From: Bacillota bacterium
GTDB lineage: Bacteria; Bacillota_E; Sulfobacillia; Sulfobacillales; JAIMBI01
Direction: 5' to 3'
Assembly (NCBI GenBank): GCA_021828405.1
Contig: JAKARZ010000001.1
Location: forward strand, 62,001-126,000
DNA length: 64,000 nt
A program made the position numbers and the translations under genes. This document shows, piece by piece, positions 41,359 through 49,430 of this stretch. The first letter of the stretch is position 1. The number at the start of each line of letters is the position of its first letter. The notes under the pieces were generated by a model. It did not search any database and was not told the DNA's origin. It worked only from the letters and a program-made list of their open reading frames with translations.

Positions 41359-41386
41359 CCTTTCTATCGTCTATCGCCTTTCTATC
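41359..41386 (-). repeat. Duplicated GATAGAAAGG in the leader of the CsoR-like gene
   Basis: Two GATAGAAAGG copies 18 bases apart, with further GATAG elements on both sides, precede the ATG at 41344. The second copy provides the ribosome site. They overlap the end of the CopD-like gene upstream. Confidence 0.72.
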
Positions 41387-41963
41387 CAACCGCTAGGTGA
41401 GCCATCACCAAAATTATGGCCACCTGAAGAACACCTTGGAATCCAGCCAGCATATTGTTCCGCCTGTTCAGTCTGAAGATTTTGTTTAAGTCGGGCACTG
41501 GCTTTTGCAGTTCGCGGTATGTTCGCAGGGAGTTGGGCAGTAGAATGCCAAATCCTTGGACCGCCAGAATGGCGATAATCACCAACGCCGTAATCACCCA
41601 GGGGCGAGCGGGGTTCATCGGGGCCATGAGTCCCATCCAGGTGGACAAGATCCATCCAGCCGTGCCGGTTGTGAACGCCAGCGCGGGCAGGTACAAGAGT
41701 GTTCTGGGCGTGAGCCAGCCGATCACGGCTTTCCGCTGAGGTGGATCCAGTCGGCGGAGTATGGGTCCTAAGATGAATCCCATAAAAATGTCCGTGCCGG
41801 TCCAAAGAGCGCCGGACATCACGTGAACGAAATCGAGCCAGTACATGCTGCTCTGAATCACAGCGACTGTCATCGCCACCGGGAACACCAGCACCCACCA
41901 GGTGAGTTGCCGAGCCAAGGATGTTTTCGGCTCCGGCGACATGGTTGCGTCAACGACGCCCAC
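41382..41963 (-). CDS. CopD-like membrane protein (paralogue 2)
   Basis: The protein of about 190 residues is a close relative of that at 38140-38739: LDFVHVMSGALWTGTDIFMGFI with the same His and Trp-Thr-Gly, GPILRRLDPPQRKAV, LTPRTLLYLPALAFT and the same VLQVAIILVMAHLAVG ending. About five membrane helices are visible. A copper- or heme-related role is likely by analogy to CopD but unproven. Start is uncertain: GTG 41963 has AGGGGAG about 9 bases upstream, and ATG 41942 is the alternative. The linked CsoR-like regulator supports metal control. Confidence 0.72.
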   Translation of the reverse strand: MGVVDATMSPEPKTSLARQLTWWVLVFPVAMTVAVIQSSMYWLDFVHVMSGALWTGTDIFMGFILGPILRRLDPPQRKAVIGWLTPRTLLYLPALAFTTGTAGWILSTWMGLMAPMNPARPWVITALVIIAILAVQGFGILLPNSLRTYRELQKPVPDLNKIFRLNRRNNMLAGFQGVLQVAIILVMAHLAVG

Positions 41964-42276
41964 AGCGATCCGCTCCCCTTTCCCCCCTCCCGCCGGCGGG
42001 CCCGCGACACCCACGCCACGTTCGGTGCGGGCGCGTGGTTCGACGCGGCGGTGAGGCTCAGACCCTCACGCAACAGGTTGCATGGTACGGGGCTGGGCGT
42101 TGCCTGGGCGTTCCCCTCTGCGAGGCATCCAAACTCAGTCCGAGGAGGCGGGCGCTCACTCAAGCCCGCGTGCCGACCGCAGGCCGATGCCGGTGCGCCA
42201 TCGCATTAGTAGGTCAGGTCGCGGTCGTCCCGCGGGGCAGGTGCTGGAGCAACGGCCCACGCCCCCCACGCCAGGG

Positions 42277-42332
42277 ATCGGCCAGACCGCGTCGCCCTAC
42301 CGACATCGGCCAGACCGCGTCGCCCTACCGAC
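42277..42332. repeat. Two perfect 28-bp tandem repeats upstream of the M50 protease gene
   Basis: The 28-base unit beginning ATCGGCCAGACCGCGTCG occurs twice in a row (42277-42304, 42305-42332). A GCCAGACC in each unit is complementary to GGTCTGGC at about 42337-42344, so the RNA or DNA can fold into a hairpin. With only two copies and no spacers it is not a CRISPR array. It may be an operator or a slippage product. Confidence 0.85.
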
Positions 42333-42596
42333 AGTGGTCTGGCAATGGTGTAGTGTGACCCCAGCGCGGATAACCGCTGCGCCGGGGGATTCGGGAGAAT
42401 CGGCGCTTGCTGGGGCCCTGTGGCCCGATGGCAGGGGAGGGAGCAGATCTTGGACATCATCCTGAACACCGACCGTCCCGGAGGGAGGGCCTGGGGAGGG
42501 AGGCGGCACCGGGTGTCGCCCCGCGATCCGCGGTGGGTAAGCCTCCGGTCGACATTTCCGGGGGCGCCGGACCTGCCCGAAGGGAACTGGTACTGG

Positions 42597-43565
42597 ATGA
42601 CGGCCCCTGCACCCAGCGAGTCACAGGCGTGGCGGGTCGCCATGCCAGACACCGGCAGCCATGATGGCCGCCAGGCCTTCCTGCACCACGTGCTGACATT
42701 CCCCGCGCTGCACGACCCCTCGGTGGTTCGCGAACTGGTGAGCCGTCCCCTGGTGTTTTGGCAGAACGACGTCCTGTTCGTGTTCTCACCCAAAGGCCAG
42801 GCCCTCACGCGAGTTCGCTTTGCGGGACGCCAGTCGGCCCAGGTGTCTTGGTGGCGCCGCGCCGTGAGCGCCGGGGTCGCGGTGCTGGCGAAGCTAAAGC
42901 TCCTGCTGGTGTTTGGGTCGGTGCTGGTCACCATGGCCCTCTATGCGCTGCTGCTCGGCTGGCCGTTTGCCATCGGATTTGTCGCTCTGATTGCCTGCCA
43001 TGAGATGGGTCACGTGGTGGCGGCCCGCCGCCGTCACATGAAAACCAGCTTGCCCATCTTTCTTCCGTTCCTCGGCGCGTTCATCGGACTCCGCCAGCAG
43101 CCCCGGGACGCCAGCGAGGAAGCGTTTTTGGGCATCGCCGGACCGGTCTTTGGCCTGGCCGCCACCAGCGTCGCCGCGCTGCTCTGGACGGTGACGGGTG
43201 ACCGATTCTGGGCGGCGCTCGCCAGCGCGGGCTTCCTCATTCACGTGTTCAACCTCATGCCGGTGCTGCCGCTGGACGGCGGGCGGACGGTGGGGTTCTG
43301 GCGCTGGCTAGCGTGGATTCCCGGAGGCGTGGGTGCCCTGGCGATCCTGTTCTATCGCCCCACGCCGCCGCATTGGCAGTTTGACCCGGTGGCCGTGCTA
43401 CTCATCGCCTTGGTGATCTGGTCCCTGTCAGCGGAGCCGCGCAGCCGACCGGGGGGCTACACCGAAATCGGCGCACGGGCCCGGTGGGGCTATACAGCGC
43501 TGTGGGCGGCGCTCCTCGCCGTCAGCGTGATAGGCTATGTGACTTTGGGCGCCTACGCCATATGA
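42597..43565 (+). CDS. Site-2 protease-like membrane metalloprotease (peptidase M50)
   Basis: The membrane domain has about six hydrophobic segments with the zinc motif HEMGH in IACHEMGHVVAARRRHM. The third-ligand motif follows in FNLMPVLPLDGGRTVGFWR (N-x2-P-x4-LDGG). SLPIFLPFLGAFIGLRQQP is typical of the short M50 group. Such enzymes cut transmembrane segments or act as chaperone-like remnants. The N-terminal 90 residues are a soluble part of unknown role. I place the start at ATG 42597 after AAGGGA; the frame is open with coding-like composition to 42420, so a longer form is possible. The substrate is unknown. Confidence 0.85.
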   Translation: MTAPAPSESQAWRVAMPDTGSHDGRQAFLHHVLTFPALHDPSVVRELVSRPLVFWQNDVLFVFSPKGQALTRVRFAGRQSAQVSWWRRAVSAGVAVLAKLKLLLVFGSVLVTMALYALLLGWPFAIGFVALIACHEMGHVVAARRRHMKTSLPIFLPFLGAFIGLRQQPRDASEEAFLGIAGPVFGLAATSVAALLWTVTGDRFWAALASAGFLIHVFNLMPVLPLDGGRTVGFWRWLAWIPGGVGALAILFYRPTPPHWQFDPVAVLLIALVIWSLSAEPRSRPGGYTEIGARARWGYTALWAALLAVSVIGYVTLGAYAI

Positions 43566-43841
43566 GCAAGCAAACCATAAGTTTCAGGTGGCAGAACCGC
43601 GCACAACTGCTGAATATCGGGACGGGTCTGCCCAGAATCTCTCCGATGTCCCGGCACAATCTTGGGTTTGCTCGGCTACCTGCGGCCGGATGTTCTCCAG
43701 CGGCCGCGACGGGGGTGCGACCCATCTCCCAGGTGGCACCAAGAGCGGCCGGCGGCCGACAAAGCGGATCTTCCCCCCGCTTCGAACCGCCGCGGCCGCC
43801 CGCCCCCCTGCGCCTGATACACTGGCCCAGGAGTGATCGCA

Positions 43842-44400
43842 TGAGTGCAGCGCGGCTTACCGTCACCCCTGAGATTTTTCGCCACCTGCCAGGTCTGGTC
43901 ATCATGGTGGTGTGGGCGACCAGCAACGACAACGAGGAAGCCAACCCAACGGTCGACCCCGAGTGGGCCGCATCCTGGGACGCCGTCAGCCGAAGCCGTG
44001 CTGCGCCGCGCGATGAAACGGGGGCCCCGATTGGTCATCAACCCCCTCGTGGATTTCTACAACGCCGTCGCGCGGGCGAGCCCTGTCGCACGACGTCGTG
44101 TTACGCACGAGCTACGTTGGTGACACGTTTTGGGCGTGGGACGTCGCGGAGCCGGTCCTCGTCCCCGAGGGAGCGAATTGCGTACGCCGCCGGATCCCCC
44201 ATGCTCACCCGCCAGCTGATGTGGCGCCAGTCGCGGGCGGGACGGGTGACACCCTCCACCACGTCGGTGATGTTCATGTCGGAGCTTTTGCCCGAGTACC
44301 CGGTCGACCTGCCGGATCGGGTGGCTGAGCGCTTTCAGGACGGATTCCCACACCACTGGGGCGTCGAGCCCCGGATGGGCCGGGTTACCCGACTTTCATC
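43842..44400 (+). pseudogene. Broken B3/B4-domain protein gene (tRNA-synthetase-like editing domain)
   Basis: Three plus-strand frames together spell a B3/B4 domain protein, a family related to the editing domain of phenylalanyl-tRNA synthetase beta. The first gives SAARLTVTPEIFRHLPGLVI and VVWATSND. The next gives AVLRRAMKRGPRLVINPLVDFYNAVA. The next gives DTFWAWDVAEPVLVPEG, and back in the first frame come YAAGSPMLTRQLMWRQSRAG and TTSVMFMSELL. About 40 codons between the first two parts, normally holding the H-P-x-I-x-x-W and SS motifs, are missing. At least three frameshifts and a deletion make it non-functional. The 280 bases upstream (43566-43841) hold nothing recognisable. Confidence 0.75.
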
Positions 44401-44463
44401 TTGGCACGATGACGCCCAAAGATTCTGTGACACTCTGCCGCATAGTAGGAGGCGGATCACCGC

Positions 44464-45498
44464 ATGGCACACTCGGTGGCGATTCTTGAGGAGGCCGACC
44501 GCGAGGACGCGCACGCGGCACGCGAGGGCCGAGGACGCTTTGGGCCTCTGGTTCTGGCGTTTCGGGCGGCCGGCGTGGCAGCCGACACCGTCATGTATAG
44601 CCCCGAGCGGTACGAAGAGGCGGAGCACCAGCTGAATGAGGCCGACGCGGTGCTGGTGTTTGTGAACCCGGTCCACAATGGCCAGGACCGCTCGGTGCTG
44701 GACCCCATGCTTGAGCGAGTCGCGCGCGGAGGGACAATAGTGAGTGCCCATCCCACCGTGATTGACCGGATGGGCACCAAGCGGGTGCTGGCGGACACCC
44801 AGCACATGACGTGGTCACTCGGGGACATCCATCATCTGGATGCGGGCGCCACAGGCCTTCCGGGACTCCAGCGCCGTCTCCGGGCGGGCCCCCGCGTGTT
44901 AAAGCAGGTGCGGGGCAACGGTGGCAGAGGCGTGTGGCGCCTCACGTGGATGAGCGCCCACGCGGGCACTCCTTCGGTGCACGTCCTGAAAGCCACCAGT
45001 CGTGAGGGCGGGACCATCATGCCGTGGGCCGCGTTTCAGGCCACCCTGGAGCAGTACTGGGCCGCCGGCGGCACCTGGGTGGACCAGCCCTATAGGCGGC
45101 CCAGCCCCGACGGCATGGTGCGCTGCTACCTGGCCGGGCCCACCGTGGTGGGCTTCGGCCACCAGCTGGTGGGAGCCCTCACGGCGGGCCCGGGCGAACA
45201 GCCGATGCCGTCCACCCCGCGGCAGTACTCGCCTCCCGCCGACCCGCGCTTCCAGGGGCTCCGCGAGCGCATGGAGCGCGAGTGGGTGCCGGCGCTGTTG
45301 GAGGCGGTCCACCTGGATGTCGACCGCCTTCCGGTGATTTGGGACGCGGACTTTTTCTGGGATCGGCCGGCCGGTGGACCCGAACGCTTTGGCCTCTGTG
45401 AAATCAATGTCAGCGCCGTGCATCCCTATCCGGACTCTGCGACCCCGGCCATGGTGGCTGCCACCCTGGCGCGGCTGTCTTCCCGGGGCCGCGCATGA
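44464..45498 (+). CDS. Cj0069-family protein with ATP-grasp-like fold
   Basis: The 344-residue protein has an N-terminal alpha/beta domain (SVAILEEADREDA, ADAVLVFVNPVHNG) and an ATP-grasp-like C-terminal part. That part shows RVLKQVRGNGGRGVWRL, like the Lys/Gly-loop, WVDQPYRRPSPDGMVRCYL, DADFFWDRP and FGLCEINVSAVHPYP, the acidic Mg-ATP residues. It resembles the Cj0069 family (DUF6815-type), whose reaction is unknown; a ligase acting on a carboxylate is the general expectation. ATG 44464 has AGGAGGCGGAT upstream at 11 bases. The stop overlaps the start of a transposase relic by 4 bases, probably by chance. Confidence 0.82.
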   Translation: MAHSVAILEEADREDAHAAREGRGRFGPLVLAFRAAGVAADTVMYSPERYEEAEHQLNEADAVLVFVNPVHNGQDRSVLDPMLERVARGGTIVSAHPTVIDRMGTKRVLADTQHMTWSLGDIHHLDAGATGLPGLQRRLRAGPRVLKQVRGNGGRGVWRLTWMSAHAGTPSVHVLKATSREGGTIMPWAAFQATLEQYWAAGGTWVDQPYRRPSPDGMVRCYLAGPTVVGFGHQLVGALTAGPGEQPMPSTPRQYSPPADPRFQGLRERMEREWVPALLEAVHLDVDRLPVIWDADFFWDRPAGGPERFGLCEINVSAVHPYPDSATPAMVAATLARLSSRGRA

Positions 45499-45790
45499 CC
45501 AGCAAGCCCTTCCCCGCTGCCGCGGGGCCGCGCCAGTGGCACTGGTTCGCCGACGAGGACACCGAGGCGGTGCAGCGCCCCGCACGCATGCCTGCCCCGG
45601 CATCATCGTGGGAGGTGGCCATCCTCGTCGACTGCCTCGGTCCCCTGGACCTGGCGCAGTATCGCCCGGGCTGGCGCGGCGGGGGTAGAGGCTTACTCCC
45701 ACGACCCCCTTCCCTATCCCCCTCCCTTATCCCGCCATCGATGTCTGATGCTGGCCAGCGCGCGGCGACCAACCCCACGGGCCCCTATGC
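45495..45790 (+). pseudogene. N-terminal remnant of an IS1182/IS5-like transposase
   Basis: The frame starting ATG 45495 reads WHWFADEDTEAVQRPARMP, then SSWEVAILVDCLGPLDLAQY and RPGWRGGG, which resembles the N-terminus of IS1182-like transposases. After about 45687 the similarity continues one frame over (AYSHDPLPYPPPL, compare AYDPR-LL). No DDE domain remains before the next gene, so this is a truncated, frameshifted relic. The similarity was judged by eye. Confidence 0.45.
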
Positions 45791-45930
45791 ACATCCATCG
45801 GGTGCAGTCAGCGGGGTATCTCTGAGCTAAGAGGTCCGGCGCCATCGGCAAACGCGTCCCATGGGGATCGACCGGGCGAGTGACAGCAAGCCGCGCCGAC
45901 ACCGTGACTCACCATGGCGACCTTGGCGAA

Positions 45931-46650
45931 TCACGAGGACCGATAGGAATCGGGCGCATAGCGAAGAAGCAGATCCCCCATCTCCCGTCCGTCCGCCTGG
46001 TCGTAGAAGCGCAGCATGGCCTCGTGGAATTCACGGCGGGCGCGGGCCGGCACGCTCAGCGCATCCAATCCTGCCTGCATGAGCACGCCGTTCATCATGA
46101 GGCGCGCAGCGCGCTTGTTGCCATCCCAAAAGAATTGGTGGTACGCGCCAAACAGAAAGAAGTTAATCGCCCGATGCACAGGGTGCGCAAATTCCTGCAG
46201 GGCCAAAAGGCCCTGGGCGAACCGTTCACTGAGGGTATCCGCAGGCGAGGCCGTGTACGTGGTCGTACCCGCCACCTCGACCGAACCGGTGCGGAAGGTG
46301 CCCCACGCCAGGGCTTCCTCCGCGGCGACCACGCGGTGCAGCGCGCAGTAGCGATCCTGGGACAAGGTGAACTGGCCCGCCAGCACCGTGTCTAACAGCG
46401 CATCCCATGCCGCGCGGAGGTTCAAGATGAGCCGCTGGTCCTCCAGGCGATGCCCGCCGACCGTCACACCGTCCAGCAACGTCTGCACTTCGGGAAACGT
46501 GTAGGGGCTGCCCTCCAGATGCGCCGCGTCAAAGACGAGGCCCACCAAGATTTTCTTGGCGCGGAACACCACCCGACGTACGTCAGGCACCAGCGGCGGG
46601 GATAACACGACCGGACGGGCCGGCACGAACCCGAGCGCATTCTCCACCAT
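45931..46650 (-). CDS. Fic-domain protein with variant active-site motif
   Basis: The protein of about 239 residues has the Fic fold: an N-terminal helical region with DAAHLEGSPYTFPEVQTLL, which resembles the inhibitory helix region, and the active-site loop YHQFFWDGNKRAARLMMNG. Against the canonical H-P-F-x-D-G-N-G/K-R, the catalytic His position reads Gln, with a His one residue before. IPARARREFHEAMLRFY at the end is common in a subgroup with this loop. Fic enzymes usually transfer AMP to protein hydroxyls; activity here is uncertain. Start at ATG 46650 (or 46653) with GGAG close upstream. No antitoxin gene is adjacent. Confidence 0.8.
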   Translation of the reverse strand: MVENALGFVPARPVVLSPPLVPDVRRVVFRAKKILVGLVFDAAHLEGSPYTFPEVQTLLDGVTVGGHRLEDQRLILNLRAAWDALLDTVLAGQFTLSQDRYCALHRVVAAEEALAWGTFRTGSVEVAGTTTYTASPADTLSERFAQGLLALQEFAHPVHRAINFFLFGAYHQFFWDGNKRAARLMMNGVLMQAGLDALSVPARARREFHEAMLRFYDQADGREMGDLLLRYAPDSYRSS

Positions 46651-47501
46651 CATCACTCCTGACACCACTTACCCAGGCAACCTCACCCCGCGGAGCACCG
46701 CCCGCGCCACCGGCGCAGCCGGGCTCGCCAACGCGGTTGACTTCCCAGCCATTGTACCGCGCCCGCCGGGGACCGCCGATCTCACGCGAGCGACCCCATG
46801 CTTCGTCGTGAGGGCCCCCGCCGCGCGCGAAAGGCCAAGGCCCGGTGGAGCCGCCAGCGGACACAGCCTCGATCCGAAATCACTTCAAGGCAGCGACCTC
46901 GCTTTGCCGGGGGTGGGGCCTCGAGGCCGGGCCGTCACCGTCGCGGCTGTAAGCCTGTCGACGCCTCATGGCAGCCATGCCGTACCAACGGCCGCACGGC
47001 ACACACCCTCGCCCGGAGAGCGACGGTGACCCTCTCCACCGCATGCTGTGCATCACTTCTCGACAGGACTACCCTCGAGATCGGATGTGCTAGCGGTGCC
47101 CCCGGATCCCGTCGTGTGAGCGAGACGCGGTTCCGACGTCCAGCGATGGAGAACTTGGCACCCTGCGCCAAGCTCGTCGAAAAACACGGGGTCCGCGCGC
47201 AGCGGCGGCCCGACGGTACCCCAGAACGGCCTCACGCCCCCCAGATGCCAACGGTGGGCACACACGCGGGCAGGCGCGCATCACGTTCAACAACGTTTGG
47301 GGAATGCTGCTACGCGATGAGGGGTCGGACGACCATGACCTGAGGGCCAACGGGCTCGACTTCGTTGACGAGACAGGGACTTGCGAAGAGATCGCGAATA
47401 TCCCACCGAGATATACTCCGACCAATCGGCATCCCCAGCAGCCCCCGAGTAGGAGGAGGAGGAGGCGATGTCCCCGAGGGCTGCAGACAAGGAGGCGACA
47501 G
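46651..47501. other. About 850 bases without a recognisable gene, upstream of the acyl-CoA ligase
   Basis: Open frames here lack motifs and ribosome sites. A (GGA)n-like run lies at 47451-47466 just before the ligase's Shine-Dalgarno. I see no promoter I would defend. Confidence 0.5.
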
Positions 47502-49112
47502 TTGGAAAGTCAAGACGTGGCAAAGAAACTCGCGGCGCGGATTGGCCGCAATACGGTGGGCGATTTACTGTTGAGATCGGCGCGGCGGGACCCGCACAAG
47601 GTGGCCGTCATTTACCGCGGCACCACCCTCGATTACGCGGCCTGGAACCAACGGGTCGACGGCATGGTTCACGGACTGCGGGCGGTCGGTCTGCGGGCTC
47701 GGGACCACGTGGCCGTGGTCAGCCGTAATTCGCTCAGCTTTGCAACGCTCATCTTTGCCGTCGCGCGGTTGGGCGCCGTGTTGGTACCGCTGAACTGGGC
47801 CTTGGCCGAAGGAGAACTGCACGAATTGCTAGTCCGCGGGGATGCCGTGGCCGTCGCCGCGCAAGCGGAGTTCGTGGGCCTCGTGGACGCGGCGGCGGCA
47901 GGGACTCGCGCGGTGCAACTCAAACTGGCGATGGATGGGGATGGAGACCCTGGCACCAACCACCCGTCGTGGCGCTCGCTTGCGGACCTGACGTCCGACG
48001 ACGCGGAGGCACTGGATGCCGAGGTGACGGACGACGATGTGGCCCAGATCCTTTTCACCAGCGGAACGGAAGCGCGGCCCAAGGGGGTCATGCTGACCCA
48101 CCGGGCCGTCATTGACGAGAGTGTCAGCATCATGCTGGCCGCCGATTTCAAGCCCACCGATGTCGTGCTCCACGCGCTCCCGCTGTACCACAGTGCGCAG
48201 TTGAACGCCTTCCTGATCCCCTTTATTTATCTGGGGGCCACATCGGTCATCTTAGACCGGCCGACGCCGGACGCCATCTTGGATCACGTGCATCGGTATG
48301 GGGTGACAGAATTCTTTGGACCTCCAACGGTGTGGATCGCCTTGCTTCGGTCCCCTCGATTCGACCCGACCCAACTGACGTCCTTGACCAAAGCGGTCAC
48401 CGGGGCCGCCGTGACGCCCCTGGAGATTTTGGCCGAATTGCAACGCCGACTGCCCTGGATGGGGGTGTACAACCTTTACGGACTGACCGAGGTCGGACCC
48501 TTTGCGCTGGGGCTGCCCCCGGAGCAGCAGGCCGTGCGGCCGGGATCCGTGGGCCGCCCCGGCATCAACGTAGAGGTGGCCATTCTGCGCGAAGACGGGG
48601 CGCTGGCCCATCCGGGGGAAGAGGGCGAGATTGTGCTCAGGTGCAGTCACGCCACCCTCGGGTACTACCGAGACCCCGAGCACACGCGTGCACTGTTTGA
48701 AGGGGGATGGTTGCACACCGGAGATGTTGGCGTCATCGATGCCGACGGATACGTGACGGTTGTAGACCGGAAGAAAGACGTCATCAAAAGTGGCGGGGTG
48801 AACATCTCCAGCCGGGAGGTGGAGGACGTGCTGTACCGCCATCCCGGGGTGGAGGAATGCGCCGTCATCGGAGTCCCACACCCCTATTGGATGGAAGCGG
48901 TGGTGGCGGTCGTAAAGGCCCGCTCCGGCGCAAGCCCCACGGATGAGGACCTCATCCAGTTCTGCCGGTCACGGTTAGCGTCTTTCAAAGTGCCAAAGGC
49001 CATCGTGTTCCGGGAGGACCTTCCGAAGAATCCGAGCGGCAAAATCTTAAAGCGCCAGCTGCGAGGAGAGATCCACCCGTTTTCCGAGCCCCCTGCGGAT
49101 GCGCCGCACTGA
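47502..49112 (+). CDS. AMP-dependent acyl-CoA ligase (fatty-acid or aryl-CoA synthetase type)
   Basis: The 536-residue protein has all core motifs of the adenylate-forming family: ILFTSGTEARPKGVMLTH (P-loop), NLYGLTEVGPFALG, WLHTGDVGVIDADGY, VVDRKKDVIKSGGVNISS and the C-terminal catalytic Lys in LPKNPSGKILKRQLRG. It activates a carboxylic acid with ATP and loads it on CoA. GVNISSREVEDVLYRHPGVEE is typical of fatty-acyl-CoA ligases. The chain specificity cannot be read. I chose TTG 47502 because AAGGAGG lies exactly 6 bases upstream; the frame stays open further up without similarity. Confidence 0.92.
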   Translation: MESQDVAKKLAARIGRNTVGDLLLRSARRDPHKVAVIYRGTTLDYAAWNQRVDGMVHGLRAVGLRARDHVAVVSRNSLSFATLIFAVARLGAVLVPLNWALAEGELHELLVRGDAVAVAAQAEFVGLVDAAAAGTRAVQLKLAMDGDGDPGTNHPSWRSLADLTSDDAEALDAEVTDDDVAQILFTSGTEARPKGVMLTHRAVIDESVSIMLAADFKPTDVVLHALPLYHSAQLNAFLIPFIYLGATSVILDRPTPDAILDHVHRYGVTEFFGPPTVWIALLRSPRFDPTQLTSLTKAVTGAAVTPLEILAELQRRLPWMGVYNLYGLTEVGPFALGLPPEQQAVRPGSVGRPGINVEVAILREDGALAHPGEEGEIVLRCSHATLGYYRDPEHTRALFEGGWLHTGDVGVIDADGYVTVVDRKKDVIKSGGVNISSREVEDVLYRHPGVEECAVIGVPHPYWMEAVVAVVKARSGASPTDEDLIQFCRSRLASFKVPKAIVFREDLPKNPSGKILKRQLRGEIHPFSEPPADAPH

Positions 49113-49356
49113 CTCTTGGTGGCGCACGGCCGAGGTACACCCACACCAGATGCCGACATGGGCAGGGACCGCACTCAAAGGAGTCAAGTCCTGGCATGAC
49201 GCGCCGCCAATTTGGCCGCGTCCCGCCGCTCTAGGTCGCCATTTGCAAGATCCTCTGAAGCTCAGCGGCGGTGACCGGTCAGTGAGTGCGCGAAGCGTTC
49301 GGCCTCGAGCACTCCGCACCCCACCAACCCGTCCGGAGTGAGCGTCTCAAGATGCC

Positions 49357-49392
49357 GGCGCCCCTCCCCACCACGACAGCGAGGGGGGCGCC
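49357..49392. terminator. Hairpin between convergent acyl-CoA ligase and cupredoxin genes
   Basis: GGCGCCCCTC (49357-49366) pairs with GAGGGGGGCGCC (49381-49392), with a small bulge, in the gap between two convergent stops. Confidence 0.6.
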
Positions 49393-49430
49393 GCTAATGG
49401 CGAAACGGGGCGTGGTCGTTCGGCAATGCC

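Noticed and set aside
42277..42332. Direct repeats as a CRISPR array
   Set aside because: Only two copies, no spacer between them, and no cas genes in the window.
43484..44635. A 383-codon plus-strand frame read as one gene
   Set aside because: It starts inside the protease gene and only parts of it match the B3/B4 domain; the rest of that domain lies in other frames, so it is a pseudogene rather than one protein.
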